From: an uncultured Clostridia bacterium
GTDB taxonomy: Bacteria > Bacillota > Clostridia > Christensenellales > Borkfalkiaceae
DNA length: 50,119 bases
NCBI GenBank assembly: GCA_947053545.1
Contig: CAMRSY010000010.1
Span: 1-50,119, forward strand
Direction: 5' to 3'
The translations under genes and the position numbers were made by a program. Numbering within the stretch: position 1 is the first letter of the stretch; every line of letters begins with the position of its first letter. Shown in pieces: positions 12,001-19,135 of this stretch. The notes below the pieces were generated by a model, which was not told where the DNA came from, ran no database searches, and saw nothing but the letters and a program-made list of their open reading frames with translations.

Positions 12001-12656
12001 GGCTTTACCGTAAGGCTTCTTTGCTTTACCGAAAGCGTTTTACCGCTAAATTTAACATTATAGCAACATGTGAAATCGTCGCCGCTTCCGTCGACTATTT
12101 TAAGCGAACTTTCAACCGCATTCACCTCGGTTACGTCCGCCGCGGGGTCGGCATAGTCAAATTGCAGCGAATTATCGTCTACCCTGTGCCCAGAAACAAG
12201 CTGAGTTAACGAATAACGGGGCACGTCGCCGTATACTACGCTGCTTCCCGTAATAGTAAATTCGGCATCGATAGGAAGAATTTCAAATTCAACGGGCGAA
12301 GAATAGCTGTAACCTACTACCTTTTTGGTGACCGTACGCGCCGTGTACTTACCTGCTTTTACAGGTTTTTCGGTCGTCCAGCCGCCGCTGCCTGCAAGCG
12401 AATACTCTACCTTCTGTTCTCTGGGAGAAGCGAGGAAAGCCTTTGCCGGCGTAACCTCGTACGGCTGATTGAAACTGACTGTTTGGGCTGATAAAGACAT
12501 GTCGGACATGTATGCGCCCTTGGCCACCATCAGCCCGACCGACCCGCCGACAAGCAAAGCAAGCACGCCGCATATCAGAAACCTGAATTTATGCAGCACG
12601 CGCTTGGTTTTTGCCAGTTTTTCTATTCGGTTTTTATAATTATCGTATGAAATCAT
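1..12656 (-). CDS. Giant MBG/YDG-repeat envelope protein, C-terminal part beyond window
   Basis: An open frame runs from the ATG at 12656 to the window edge (at least 4218 codons) with no stop in the stretches I translated, and its stop lies outside. The N-terminus has a basic stretch and one hydrophobic segment (about residues 24-46), which reads as a signal anchor or uncleaved signal peptide. After it come tandem beta-rich repeats of roughly 80-105 aa. The first block (DNA about 12.0-10.0 kb) and last block (about 3.5 kb to edge) carry K-x-YDG-x-x-L starts, typical of the YDG domain. The middle block (about 10.7-3.6 kb) carries C/V-x-YGE-x-L-P starts with NAGxY cores, typical of YGX-type MBG domains, repeating about every 300 bp. 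These families occur in large bacterial adhesins and surface proteins. The gene starts 36 bp after the upstream repeat gene and is the last visible gene of the operon. The ribosome site is weak. Exact partners and ligand are unknown. Confidence 0.92.
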   Translation of the reverse strand, partial: MISYDNYKNRIEKLAKTKRVLHKFRFLICGVLALLVGGSVGLMVAKGAYMSDMSLSAQTVSFNQPYEVTPAKAFLASPREQKVEYSLAGSGGWTTEKPVKAGKYTARTVTKKVVGYSYSSPVEFEILPIDAEFTITGSSVVYGDVPRYSLTQLVSGHRVDDNSLQFDYADPAADVTEVNAVESSLKIVDGSGDDFTCCYNVKFSGKTLSVKQRSLTVKPVAEEFTYDGVSHKSENAVTDETITGLAKGDEISVVTSLYDASGSAVYGAVNAGGYFVRLEQVKIMHGATDVTSRYNLTRLTSTLTINRRKLVLTTHDAEKIYDGAPLASVKFFAENLVNGHVANPDLSSMPNPVNVGLYKNEFGVYVFDGTTDVSSNYYIECDAGTLTITPRAITVATANDNKIYDGTPIENYGFTTSETLTKFLFNANENVRQNTIDAGEYQNEFEITATLNGSDVTENFAINYVYGKLTVYKRSLTVTTGSGEKVYDGTALTCNEPSGDNVARYQYLKQIKQFGVTNVTQAGGVANAAEYTVVDDLGRDVGINYTIKHVYGTLTVTALKISVTTVSDSRVYDGTAFSNGNYTATRVNAYGEGLYGGDRLTLTNFTAITNAGTVDNACSYSLPTFDGVHSNYEISGTINYGKLTVQPKQVTVFIKDAYAVYGEDIPLTQFNLDCGELPNGEAIIFDTHIEKFGATVTPEKWENYTLLNATAYSLVATAGTERITGGNALLSNYIFNFENGMLEIAARKIVVTTATASHVYDGNDFSDTTYTTVFADDITKKGLLKDDSLTVNSYMTVKTIDDIPTPNVVTYSVPNGNYTIFETKYGTLTIIPRPVIVETGSAVKTYDGNPLLCEDYSVSFAVQNEETKLWTADESKVGLIAGDSLTLVGEPVTLTDAGEKENANIYENGNYNIVGYKNGTLKVDKKRVEIKIEIKTAEYGNEGAYSYLYEQNTGFWRQDGSVENALAGSETLLIEVGFKKDGKILYMDYFVDSQPCWRLAVGSYEIYAVKYYVKSQPENGYTIDSGETLKNYEIYCEEGTLDITPRNVTVEINDGTAVYGDDVSEKDYGFVLDCTLNGVIDAPVETKLPYNEQLALTYKYDREVKNVGDYDVLQNKVFIDGTEINLDSCNYAFTFINGTLNVTPFVIAMYIADKECEYGEKLPDVEWWFVDEDGNKIEKFPYGDTIEAINFYYCDRLTDDFCGWHIDNPHLNAGEYYTQADSVMINGSVSALDNYTASRVYHGGVLTVTAAPLKITLPEITGISYGDSWTYPQDKTIISGLKYEETVDVAVKYTDKYGNAIASPKNAGTYQIVVDEENCVVTNKDLSAGLLSNYKITFEAGSLIIARRALTVTFTEEYQDKIWFDIYYGDELPEPQYIIYEKGKEDVEYSFPYNEKVTFEYGYINLHTDEYETPKNVGTYELRITGVYVDGVLLTNATSNYTFSIKYAPGLIIQTRAVKLIISDFTKVYGSEISNWFAVNENQDGSKFYYGEKIEIKVNYLQNGVAVNPVNVGTYDLEAVEYFVYDEQGVLIENGADNYDFSSDFGRLTITPRPLTVTINDYNLTYGEKVTCPKPLFANIEGGIIGDGVYGLPYGDNLSASFLYNGKSPDIIKDAGYYEITVQNWDVVTGNKNKNNYDITWISGKLTIKPKKLNLVIDGGAECLYGDKLAENSFRIYDENGDEYAVTDGEISAVLKRYALSDPEKTEIIPKNAGEYGVTVKSATLNGADIAIGESNYVSGNFILEITDGKLTVKPKTVQIVLSEIAPVLYGETFTYAAGAGNYASASSLAYGEKLEVAVEYFIDGEAGTPKNANYSSYNDRYIYDYSASLNINRSKIYESDGVTEIENGTDNYIFICEDAENLKISRRLIYIYVLDLQGVQYGEFGVTVSYPDEIGNYKRVEYADGESKVEGVPYGEQFKIAVEYLKDGKPAEPKNVGEYAIKWFNSTVYDAEGNEIKSGMQNYSFATAATWQGKLTIVPKDVKIALNSYEMQYGEFKIGEYGTFAYPDGKNNYNLYKSTPLAFNEQLKVDIKYQLSADGELVDTTPKSVGDYVIAGAGFTVYDGDGIASKDNYRISYEAGELTITQRQLKVEISRLLNCTYGEQVPQPESKLTSGGAQISVLPYGDTFNADFIYYVSGDDGKTAVTPKNAGVYGITVVNVYINGGKILLESLTGNYFITVSDGELNIAKADIDITLNSLPDVYYGIAPVYAAGKNNYDVINSASLVNGEVLEVAVIIENDGAWNCGDYIISLDEENSVVYTLDGVTPLSTNYNVTDVQVGYVTVAPRNVRVTFIDRQFEYGSGTAGNEEFDLSVDVSDVSDGSFSEGELPYGEILTFENAYVKNGLNVKPHNAGEYGIRHGIVKIDGGEDGARNYSFTYDYATLTINKKTVEITLDDITAQYGEYCVANPDGTFETVLPEIGSAHQTDGSENELLANGETLIVDIAFTAVGQENTNGYITPVNVGEYSVVAIQFTVISYEDGVYEGGQESAAGNKLTNYIITCGHGTLEITKRRLHIAFSDEVSYTYGEKLPEIPYFVTSDGVEYDTLPYGDNLAVSHHFEDANGNSCSPVNAGEYTVVYDGAAIDLNTVHPNYEITGENGLLTVFRKYINVTVYGGASVYGEKLPALNFDITSNGASYTLPNNEKLVPAFIFGLDGVWSSAPRNAGLYQIGVDENNCEIVGGNRRYSNYNVNYIFEGNLHIKAMPVTVTLGSGECVYGEELPEIAYTVTSGGEICSVLPYGDILKLNLIYVNKATGDKTAQPEAAGTYAITATAEIQGGNGRIENYAVTVADNSPELVILQREIEIVLNASGRVSFAYGEDYNSQLCAADVTGVLGGQQINIALSYAVKPEQTAKLLAHFRALTAGGSGKFIPENVGNYIASLDLQNCTVTDADGNPTEGGIGNYKLRAGFNCAPVEFSIVPMQLTVTVHDAECEYGEKLPEITFGVAETMPEGQQLQLTFSLAGENGKPPVHKGEYAVNIAEASIDGGDIANYSIKYTNAAPKLTIKAKPVTVYVKNLLVPFGTEVDYAQAFGNYDADKSDALVEGDELKITEVSYTDAYGNAVEKPVNAGKYNIIFVSFEIVNAEGESATGDYDVTRKDGVLEIKGNVIVITTGSAEKEYDGSPLTCEDYSYSGTLAEGYKIVAEQLSEVVYVTSAGGVDNKTTFKVVDENGAPTDNYVVSYGVTYGKLKVTQRRIEIVTGTKSKEYDGAELTAGYTLKYAGAVTGSDAIADTDTFTVTETAGLTDAGSRPNILKYTITDGDGNDVSSNYRITEKFGLLSVSKKGVYVTIQNNSSVFGEQPAVLFKTDVPLVSGETLSFGVEYKQGGLTVKPVTDGEFFILPVGTYGIIYANKSSAIEGGRGKAENYVFDFNIDAELKVTPRHIVITTATDADEYDGEDFYNYKDYTTEWIKDGEKQGAAGLINGDELTVLTYTKRMEIGSEDNICTYAAPENYVIEDNGYVYGTLTVTKRAITVKTADITETYDGAPHSNGTLSYNPLRLVEGHEILADGVIISQTDYTSGVKNKFTVKICDADGFDVSENYNISYNYGTIIINKRPLAITTGGVSSVYSGQPQGNDTPDSIGEGLLTGLGHELKLVKKFTYTNATEGVNNTAKYGVVLGATDLTHNYSITYTYGKIVIARAPVTVTLNEGVQVEYGDGSYVQKLTQGAVTLVNGETAEIAIFTDRAVGGIGVYTASVNWEDSIIKNNRGLVIADGADNYAPEFVPASCEFKVVKRNISVTLNAGGKSAFVYGEDYDGAIRNVKTSWSTDGEQLKVAVTYNLLKPKDVGEYTAAINLGACTVEGGDIANYNIVSCEDVSFEIVAKDLTVYMNDLTVGYGDALTYPDGDKGYYRAEGLLSGETLTVIPAFEKDGEAVLPEFAGEYDIVCGQITVYEGNTAVNTANYNVITGTPYGKLTIEGVNISVVRKTVTKVYDGQKLALSPDAPSEEVEYVIDGNLSATLPEGYKLVLVGEFATADGNVSSSMENTAEYAVVDGRGEAAGNYVITYAKNDAKLIILKRTVNVATDSATRRYNGSALTAGFTYDADELVAGHTLSVVSQASVTDAESKPNSMALTVTEGDKNVTVNYEIIVTEGTLTVEALSVNVEIADMQKVYGEDVNVNNFVLESKLVNGEVLNFRVLYAADGNTFDGSTTLNAGTYVIIADVDNMMVNGGRRLLTNYNFTFSEDATLTISRRHIVITTATDADEYDGED
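2446..2500. repeat. Exact 55-bp direct repeat, copy 2
   Basis: Second copy of the sequence at 1-55, in the same frame of the giant repeat gene. The separation of 2445 bp is an exact multiple of three (815 codons), so recombination between the copies would keep the frame while removing or adding about eight repeat domains. Confidence 0.9.
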
Positions 12657-12692
12657 AAAATACCAGTCTTTACAGCCCTGTTTTTTTACTTT

Positions 12693-15600
12693 TTAATAAA
12701 TTTTAAGTTTTGCCGTTACGGGATTTACACCGTCTAAATTCGTAAATTCGTAGCAGCCCTCGTTGCTGAGAGTGTATTCGGCTATCGAGTACAGCTCAAG
12801 ATTGCCTATTCCATCGCCTTCCGCAATGGCGCTTGTTATAACAAAGCTGTCGCCGTCGGCAAGCGGGGTTAAATTGGATACGGAAATATTATAAGTTACG
12901 TCGAAACTTTCTTCGTAATCTCCGTTGTATCCCTCGTCGAAATCCTGTCTGCTCATTTCAAGGTTGGCAAACGTTATAGTAAGCTTGCGCTTGTTTATTT
13001 TAAACTCGCCGCCTTCCTTAATTGTTATATCGAAATTAACCGATTTAGCCAAATCTTTAAGCTCTATGCCGTATGTATAAACCGACTTGGTTATCACTTT
13101 ATACGTTGTGGTACCTATCACCCTTGTTTCGCCGTCGTAAATTTCACCTGCCTTAAGCGGCTCGAGGCAGTCGTTGGCGAGGTGCAAATCGTCGGTATAA
13201 ACTACTGCGAAATCGTTTTTTGAAAGCAGAGCGGCACCGTCGCCTTCAAGCAGTTTGACAGCGTCGAACACATTTATTACGTGGTTGGCGTTGTTGTAAG
13301 TTACAGCATAATTTTTAAGCGTAACAGAAACTTCGGCGGGCACGATCTGATAATTGCCGCCCTCGGTTGCAACTTCGTAATTTCCGCTTAACGTACGGTC
13401 GGTTATGCGCACGCCGTACGTATAGTCGCCTACGTTTAACATTTCAACTTGATAAACAAACGTTAAATCTGCCGCGGTTAATCCGTCGGGATTTGCGCTT
13501 ACCGACAGCACGTCGGCAACCGTTGCCGTTTGCGCAACGCCGCTGTATTTTTTACCTAATGCGTTTTGCAGTTTAACGGTAATATTTGCCTTTTTTATGG
13601 TAAGAACGTTAGACCCCGCTATTTTTAAGCTGTAATTGGAGGCTTCCTCTTCCGACTTGAATTTTACCGTAAAGAAATATTCCCCGGCGTTAACCGCCTC
13701 TCCGTCTATTACGACCGCAAACTCGCTGCCGTCGAACGCAGCATCGGACGCGATAACGTCTATAAAGTCGTCGGACGTTAAGGCTGCATCTCTTCCGGTA
13801 TATGTTAAAGTTACGTTTTTAAGAGTTACCGTAACCTCCGCCGCCGTAATTTCCAAATTGCCGTATACGTAACTTATCTCGTAGTTATCCGTAACGTTGC
13901 GCAAACCTTCCATTATCTTACATATGTAAGCGTTTTCCACCTTTCCCACGTTTATCAGGTTAGGCAAATCTTCAGCCGCGAATATTTGATGACCTTCGGC
14001 AAGCCCTTCGAAACTTAACGTGGCGTCGGATAACTCGGCTCCGTCGTAAGCTTTTACCGACGTACCTGTAGTTACTTTCAACGGACGTCTGGTTACGGAA
14101 AGCGTGCCGTAGTTATACAAAATATTATAATTTTCGGTCACGTCCATTTCGGTTTCGTTGCCGTCGCCGTCGGTGTAAGTATAAACTATTGTATACTCGC
14201 AGTTATTCGACGCAGGCTCGGCAAGCACGTCTTTAACCGAAACAACGGTGTCTAATATAACTTGCGCCCGATGTCCGTACAGCGCACCCGACAATACAGG
14301 TTCTGCCGCGCTGTGCTCTTTGCCGTCGTAAACGAACGATTTTGTTTGCGTGGTAACCGTTACGGTTTTTTTGCTTATCGAAATTTTGCCGTTAACGGCG
14401 TTTATCTCGACGTCGTCAAGTTTATCCGCGTGAACGTCGGCCAGAGCAACGTTAACGAAATATTCGCCGGCGGCTGAGTGGTCGGCTTCGCCGTCGCCGT
14501 ACGATACGCTGAAATCGTATTTGCCGAACGTAGTGCCGCTTACCGCATAAATTGCCGTTTCGGGCACAATAACGTATTCGGAGCCGTCGTATTCCTTGGC
14601 AAAATTATTTAACGTGACGGTTACGGACAGTTTGTTTACCGTAACGGTTCCGCCGTCCACCACGCCGTCGGTCGACCCCGCCACAGTAAAGTTGCCGTTG
14701 TTTAAAGTTACGGTATAGGAATATTCGCCCGATTTAAGCAACTCGGCTTCCGCGCCGTCGCTGAAAACAGCGAACGTAAAATCTTCGGGTTTAACAAGTG
14801 GCGAACTAATTTCAAGCGCCTTTGCACCGTCTATTTTTATTATTTCCGCGCAATAAGTGTAATTAAGGTCGTTTAGCATAACCGCTATTTCCATAGGGGT
14901 TATTTCTACGGTACCTTCGGGAATTTCGCCCTCCTCAGTTGCAAAAACGAAATTCGCGGCGTACGCTTTGTCCGCCAGTTCGGCCGTATACGCGTATGTG
15001 CCCGCATTAATCAGCTTTTCGCCGCCGGTTACTGAAATTACGAAATCGGAAGAATTTAAAAGGTTTGTGCCCCTCAACGTTACGGCGTCTGCCGCGCTTA
15101 CCGCATATTCGCCGCCGGAATATTCGTAAACAATATCGTTAAGCGTAAGCGTAACGTTTAGCTTATCTATCGTTACGTCCCCTTCTTTTTCGGTAAAGTT
15201 AAAGTTTTTAGCCTTGTAATCGTAAGTTATCCTTACCTTATATTTATAATTGCCCGCATTGCGCAGTTCGGTAGGGTAAATTACCGTAAAATCTTTTGCG
15301 GAAATCAAATCGGAAGGAACCGGTTGCAACTGGTTATCGAGTATATCTATAACCGCTTCTTCCGGCGAAAGAGTTTGTACCCCGCCGCCGAAAGTGAGGC
15401 TGTCGCCTTCGGTAAAGCTTTTAAGATTTAAAGTTATCTGTTTTTTGGTCACCCGCACCGTAGGCTGAACCTGTTCGAGAATAAAATTAGCGGCAAACTT
15501 TTCGTTTGTGAATTTTACGGAATAGGTGTAATTACCGGCGTCGAGTATAAGCGTTTTATAAACTATTTCGAAATCCGCCGCCGAGAAAGATATTCCGTCC

Positions 15601-18600
15601 TCGTCGTCTTCGTCGGTCTGTCCGTAATATATTCCCTCGTCGATTATTCCTCCGTCCAGCACATACTGTTTACCGTTTACCAAAATATATTCGATTGCGT
15701 CGCTTACGTTAAACGTTTTCGCCGTACCGTCGTATTCCATATTATATAAATCTCTGTCGGAAAAATCGTTTAAGTAAACCGTTGCCGCCAACGGAGTTAT
15801 TTTAAGGGTTCCGTAAACGTACGAAATTTCAAAATTTTCGGTTACGTCTGTGTCGTCGTTGGAGTAAACCGCGCATACAAACCTGTTTTCGTGCGTACCT
15901 ACGTCGGTTATTGAAAATTCGGTTGAACCTTCAGACGGCCGAGCATTGTAATTAAGCGACATTTCGTCGGGCAAATCCAATATTTCGGCAGTAGCCGCCG
16001 AAAGCGGCCTGCCGTCGTATATTTTGTCGGCGTCGCCCGTTTTTAGCGTTACGGAAAGTTTGGTTACCCTTAATGTACCGTAAACATACGTAATTAAATA
16101 ATTGTCCCTAATAGGTTCGCCGTTGGCGGTTTGAATATCGCACTCAAATTCGTTTTTAAGCGTTCCCACATAGGTTAACGAGGGTAAATCTTCCTCGGAA
16201 GGCACAACTATTTCGTGATTGCGGAACAGCGTAATATTTGCCGAAGCCTCGGAATCGGTAAGCGCTTCTCCGTTGAACGCCCTTTCAGACGAACCCGTGG
16301 TTATGGTTATGGGACAGGGCTTTATTGAAAGTTTGCCCGCAATAAGATTTATTGCATAGTTTGCGCCGACGGAATTTCCCGCTTCGTCGGTAATAGCCAA
16401 ATCGAAAATGTTTTCAGCCTCTTCGCCTACGTTGCATACTTTAGGCATATCGGCAGGCAATGTTGCAACGGCTATTTTGTGAGAAGAGTTTGCCAGCGCG
16501 CCGTTTACGAAAACTCCGCTGAACTGTTCTTCGCCGTTATATTGGAACACCTGCGTGTCGGTGGTTACGTTTACCTCGAATTTAAGTATTTTAAGAAGCG
16601 CTTTATTGCGGGAAAGGTCGTTTAAATTGTTTACGGTTAAAACGTAATTCTTCTTTTTCGCGTCGCAGACGTTTACGGTAAACGGATAGTTCGTAGCGTT
16701 TATGTGCTCTGCCGAAGGGTCGTCGTAAGAAATCTCAAGGTCGTCGCGCGTGAGCCCCGTTTTAGTGTTGGATATGGCGTGCACGGAAGAATAAGCGTCG
16801 ATAATGTGTTCGGCACCGTTGTACGTGCGTTCTACGTCTTTTAACGTTACGGTTACGGGCAACGCTTTTACCACTACTTTAGCAGTATTGCCTTTAACGG
16901 TTAAAGCAAAGTTTTTTGCAAATTCCTTTTCTGTTATTTTTACCGTATAGGAATAAACGTCGCCCGCGTCGATTATTTCGCCGTCGCATACAACCGTGAA
17001 ATCGCCGCTGTCGATAACGTCGGCAACGGTTACGCCCTGCGCCGTAGTCGTTATTGCAACGATTGCGTCGTTTACGTTAATGGAAACCGCTTTGCCCGAA
17101 TAAGTAAACGCGTCGGCGTCTTCGTATTTTTTAAGTTCGACCGACAAAGGCAGTTTTTCAACCGTGAGTTTGCCGTATGTGTAGCTTACGGAATAGTTTG
17201 CGGTTGCGTCAACTCCGTTTGCGTCTTTAACCGTTATCGAGTACTCGTTAAATATTTCGCCCGCGTTTATTATGGACGGGTATGTTAAAGGACCGGCTAT
17301 CGTGTGCCCCGAAACTATTTCGCCCGTTAAACTGTACGAAGGGTCGGTAAGCGCCTTACCAGAATAGGGCTTTGAAAGAGTGCCCGTTTCGTAAGTAAAC
17401 GCCTTGCGGTCTATAGTCAGATATCCGAATTCGGGTATTTCAGGCACATAGTTATCGTACAGCTTTTTATCTTTGAATTTAACCGTATAGCGGTATTCGC
17501 CGGCGTTGCGCATTTCCCTTGCGTCGGGAACCGCCTCGAAATGCGAATAATCGAGGTTGAATACACCCACCTCTTCGTTTTCACCCAAAACGGGTTCGAC
17601 TTTGAAATACTGCGAATTTCCCGCTTCCAAACTACCGAAATAGGGCGTGTGTATTTCGCCGTCGTATTCAACGTGCTCCTTGTCGTTTAAAGTAATTTTT
17701 ACCGGCAGTTTTTTAACCGTAAGGGTACCGTAAACGTACTTAAGCGCATAGTTACGCGTACATTCGTTATTTGCACCGTCCAGCACGGCGATTTCGTAAT
17801 CGTTTAAAATTTGACCCGCGTCGGTTAAGGACGGAAGCTCGCCGTCGCCGTTAATTAAAATTCTGTGCTTTTCGTGGGCAAGCGTAATGTCAAGCGCACC
17901 CTCGGTAAGCGGTTCGCCGTCGTAATATTTTTCCGCCGAACCGGTTTTTATTTCAAGATCGAAAGGCAGAACGGTTATTTTTCCGTCGATAAAATGCTTT
18001 TCGTAATTGTCTTCGTTACCGGTTAAAATTACGCCGATGATAGTGTTTTCCGTCGTTCCAACGTCGGTAAGCGCGCCAGAATAGGAAACACTTACAAGTT
18101 CTTCGCCGTCGGCAAGCCCTTCTACAAACAGCGCTTCGCCGTCGTCGGTCAGCGACTGCTCGGTTCCGTTATATACAAATTCGGCGCTTTTTGCGGTTAC
18201 CGTAAGCAGGCGGGGCGTAACTTTTAAAAATCCCGTTTCGTATGTATCTATTTCGTAATTTTCGGTAACGTCAACCTCTTCGCCGCCAGATATATCGAAA
18301 ATTTTAATTTCGGTTATGCCCGTTTCAACCGTGCCCGCGTCGCAAATTTTGTTTTCGTAATCTTCGTTTATTTTAAATCTTGCAATTTGCCCTTCAACCA
18401 GCGTTCCTTCCAGAAACTCTATCTGGTCGGCAATAAGCTCCGTTCCGTCGTAAACCTTTTCGTACGTTACTGGACGAACCGAAATATACCGCGGAATCAC
18501 CTCTATTTCGCCCATCGTAAATTCAATGGAATAGTTTGCCGTTACGTCATTGCCCGCTACGTCGAATACAAGCGGAGTTAAGTCGTCGGGCAGAGTGTCG

Positions 18601-19133
18601 CCAACGTTTAAAAGCTCCGCGTCGGTAGAGCCGTAAATTTTATGCCCGCTGCACAAATCCCCCTCGCTGTCCTCGGTTATTTCATACTTTGAAAACAGCA
18701 CTTTCGAGCCGTTGTATACAACCTTTTGCGAAGGCATATCCACGCTTATAGATTTTTGCGTGACGGTTAACGGCGCGCCCGTAACCTTTATAGAATAATC
18801 GCCGGAAACGTTAAAACCGTCTTTATCGTAAATTTTAACCGTCATGTCGCTGATTGTAGTGCCTACGTTTGTTTGCGAACCGATAAATTCGTACTTTGCA
18901 ATATGCCCTTCAGCCAGTTTGCCTTTCTGCAGGCTGATGTCGTTTAACGGGTCGTCAAGAGTTAACGGTGTTCCGTCGTAAACCTTTTCTTTACCTCGCA
19001 GCACATACACAAGCTCTATAGGGTCGGTTTTCATAGAGCCCGTCGCATACAGCGCCAGCGCCGTCCCGAGCGACGCCGCTACCGCTACTACAAGTATTCC
19101 TATTATCAGTATCGATTTTTTTAACTTTGACAT
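12693..19133 (-). CDS. YDG-repeat giant surface/envelope protein (2146 aa)
   Basis: After a basic N-terminus (KLKK) comes one hydrophobic segment (about residues 8-28) ending in an ALA that could be a signal-peptidase site. The remainder is about 23 tandem repeats of about 90 aa, each opening with a variant of K-x-Y-D/N/S-G-x-x-L and closing with NYxI-x-YxYGxLxI/V, the pattern of the YDG domain found in large bacterial adhesins. There is no LPXTG sorting signal, membrane tail or other anchor at the C-terminus, which simply ends within a repeat-like strand. The frame opens 12 bases earlier at a TTG (19145), but the ATG at 19133 is preferred. The only ribosome-site candidate is GGGTGACA, contributed by the duplicated segment upstream. 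It lies 40 bp after the AAA ATPase gene and 36 bp before the next giant gene, so co-transcription is likely. Role inferred: extracellular fibre or adhesin. Confidence 0.9.
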   Translation of the reverse strand: MSKLKKSILIIGILVVAVAASLGTALALYATGSMKTDPIELVYVLRGKEKVYDGTPLTLDDPLNDISLQKGKLAEGHIAKYEFIGSQTNVGTTISDMTVKIYDKDGFNVSGDYSIKVTGAPLTVTQKSISVDMPSQKVVYNGSKVLFSKYEITEDSEGDLCSGHKIYGSTDAELLNVGDTLPDDLTPLVFDVAGNDVTANYSIEFTMGEIEVIPRYISVRPVTYEKVYDGTELIADQIEFLEGTLVEGQIARFKINEDYENKICDAGTVETGITEIKIFDISGGEEVDVTENYEIDTYETGFLKVTPRLLTVTAKSAEFVYNGTEQSLTDDGEALFVEGLADGEELVSVSYSGALTDVGTTENTIIGVILTGNEDNYEKHFIDGKITVLPFDLEIKTGSAEKYYDGEPLTEGALDITLAHEKHRILINGDGELPSLTDAGQILNDYEIAVLDGANNECTRNYALKYVYGTLTVKKLPVKITLNDKEHVEYDGEIHTPYFGSLEAGNSQYFKVEPVLGENEEVGVFNLDYSHFEAVPDAREMRNAGEYRYTVKFKDKKLYDNYVPEIPEFGYLTIDRKAFTYETGTLSKPYSGKALTDPSYSLTGEIVSGHTIAGPLTYPSIINAGEIFNEYSITVKDANGVDATANYSVSYTYGKLTVEKLPLSVELKKYEDADAFTYSGKAVSINVNDAIVAITTTAQGVTVADVIDSGDFTVVCDGEIIDAGDVYSYTVKITEKEFAKNFALTVKGNTAKVVVKALPVTVTLKDVERTYNGAEHIIDAYSSVHAISNTKTGLTRDDLEISYDDPSAEHINATNYPFTVNVCDAKKKNYVLTVNNLNDLSRNKALLKILKFEVNVTTDTQVFQYNGEEQFSGVFVNGALANSSHKIAVATLPADMPKVCNVGEEAENIFDLAITDEAGNSVGANYAINLIAGKLSIKPCPITITTGSSERAFNGEALTDSEASANITLFRNHEIVVPSEEDLPSLTYVGTLKNEFECDIQTANGEPIRDNYLITYVYGTLRVTKLSVTLKTGDADKIYDGRPLSAATAEILDLPDEMSLNYNARPSEGSTEFSITDVGTHENRFVCAVYSNDDTDVTENFEISYVYGTLKITPLAATVYLNDFSDRDLYNMEYDGTAKTFNVSDAIEYILVNGKQYVLDGGIIDEGIYYGQTDEDDEDGISFSAADFEIVYKTLILDAGNYTYSVKFTNEKFAANFILEQVQPTVRVTKKQITLNLKSFTEGDSLTFGGGVQTLSPEEAVIDILDNQLQPVPSDLISAKDFTVIYPTELRNAGNYKYKVRITYDYKAKNFNFTEKEGDVTIDKLNVTLTLNDIVYEYSGGEYAVSAADAVTLRGTNLLNSSDFVISVTGGEKLINAGTYAYTAELADKAYAANFVFATEEGEIPEGTVEITPMEIAVMLNDLNYTYCAEIIKIDGAKALEISSPLVKPEDFTFAVFSDGAEAELLKSGEYSYTVTLNNGNFTVAGSTDGVVDGGTVTVNKLSVTVTLNNFAKEYDGSEYVIVPETAIYAVSGTTFGKYDFSVSYGDGEADHSAAGEYFVNVALADVHADKLDDVEINAVNGKISISKKTVTVTTQTKSFVYDGKEHSAAEPVLSGALYGHRAQVILDTVVSVKDVLAEPASNNCEYTIVYTYTDGDGNETEMDVTENYNILYNYGTLSVTRRPLKVTTGTSVKAYDGAELSDATLSFEGLAEGHQIFAAEDLPNLINVGKVENAYICKIMEGLRNVTDNYEISYVYGNLEITAAEVTVTLKNVTLTYTGRDAALTSDDFIDVIASDAAFDGSEFAVVIDGEAVNAGEYFFTVKFKSEEEASNYSLKIAGSNVLTIKKANITVKLQNALGKKYSGVAQTATVADVLSVSANPDGLTAADLTFVYQVEMLNVGDYTYGVRITDRTLSGNYEVATEGGNYQIVPAEVSVTLKNYAVTYNNANHVINVFDAVKLLEGDGAALLSKNDFAVVYTDDLHLANDCLEPLKAGEIYDGETRVIGTTTYKVITKSVYTYGIELKDLAKSVNFDITIKEGGEFKINKRKLTITFANLEMSRQDFDEGYNGDYEESFDVTYNISVSNLTPLADGDSFVITSAIAEGDGIGNLELYSIAEYTLSNEGCYEFTNLDGVNPVTAKLKIY

Positions 19134-19135
19134 TG

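Noticed and set aside
1-12656. Many short frames on both strands and a possible non-coding or CRISPR-like repetitive region
   Set aside because: One continuous minus-strand frame explains the whole stretch; the periodicity of about 300 bp comes from protein domains, and there is no short identical repeat with unique spacers.
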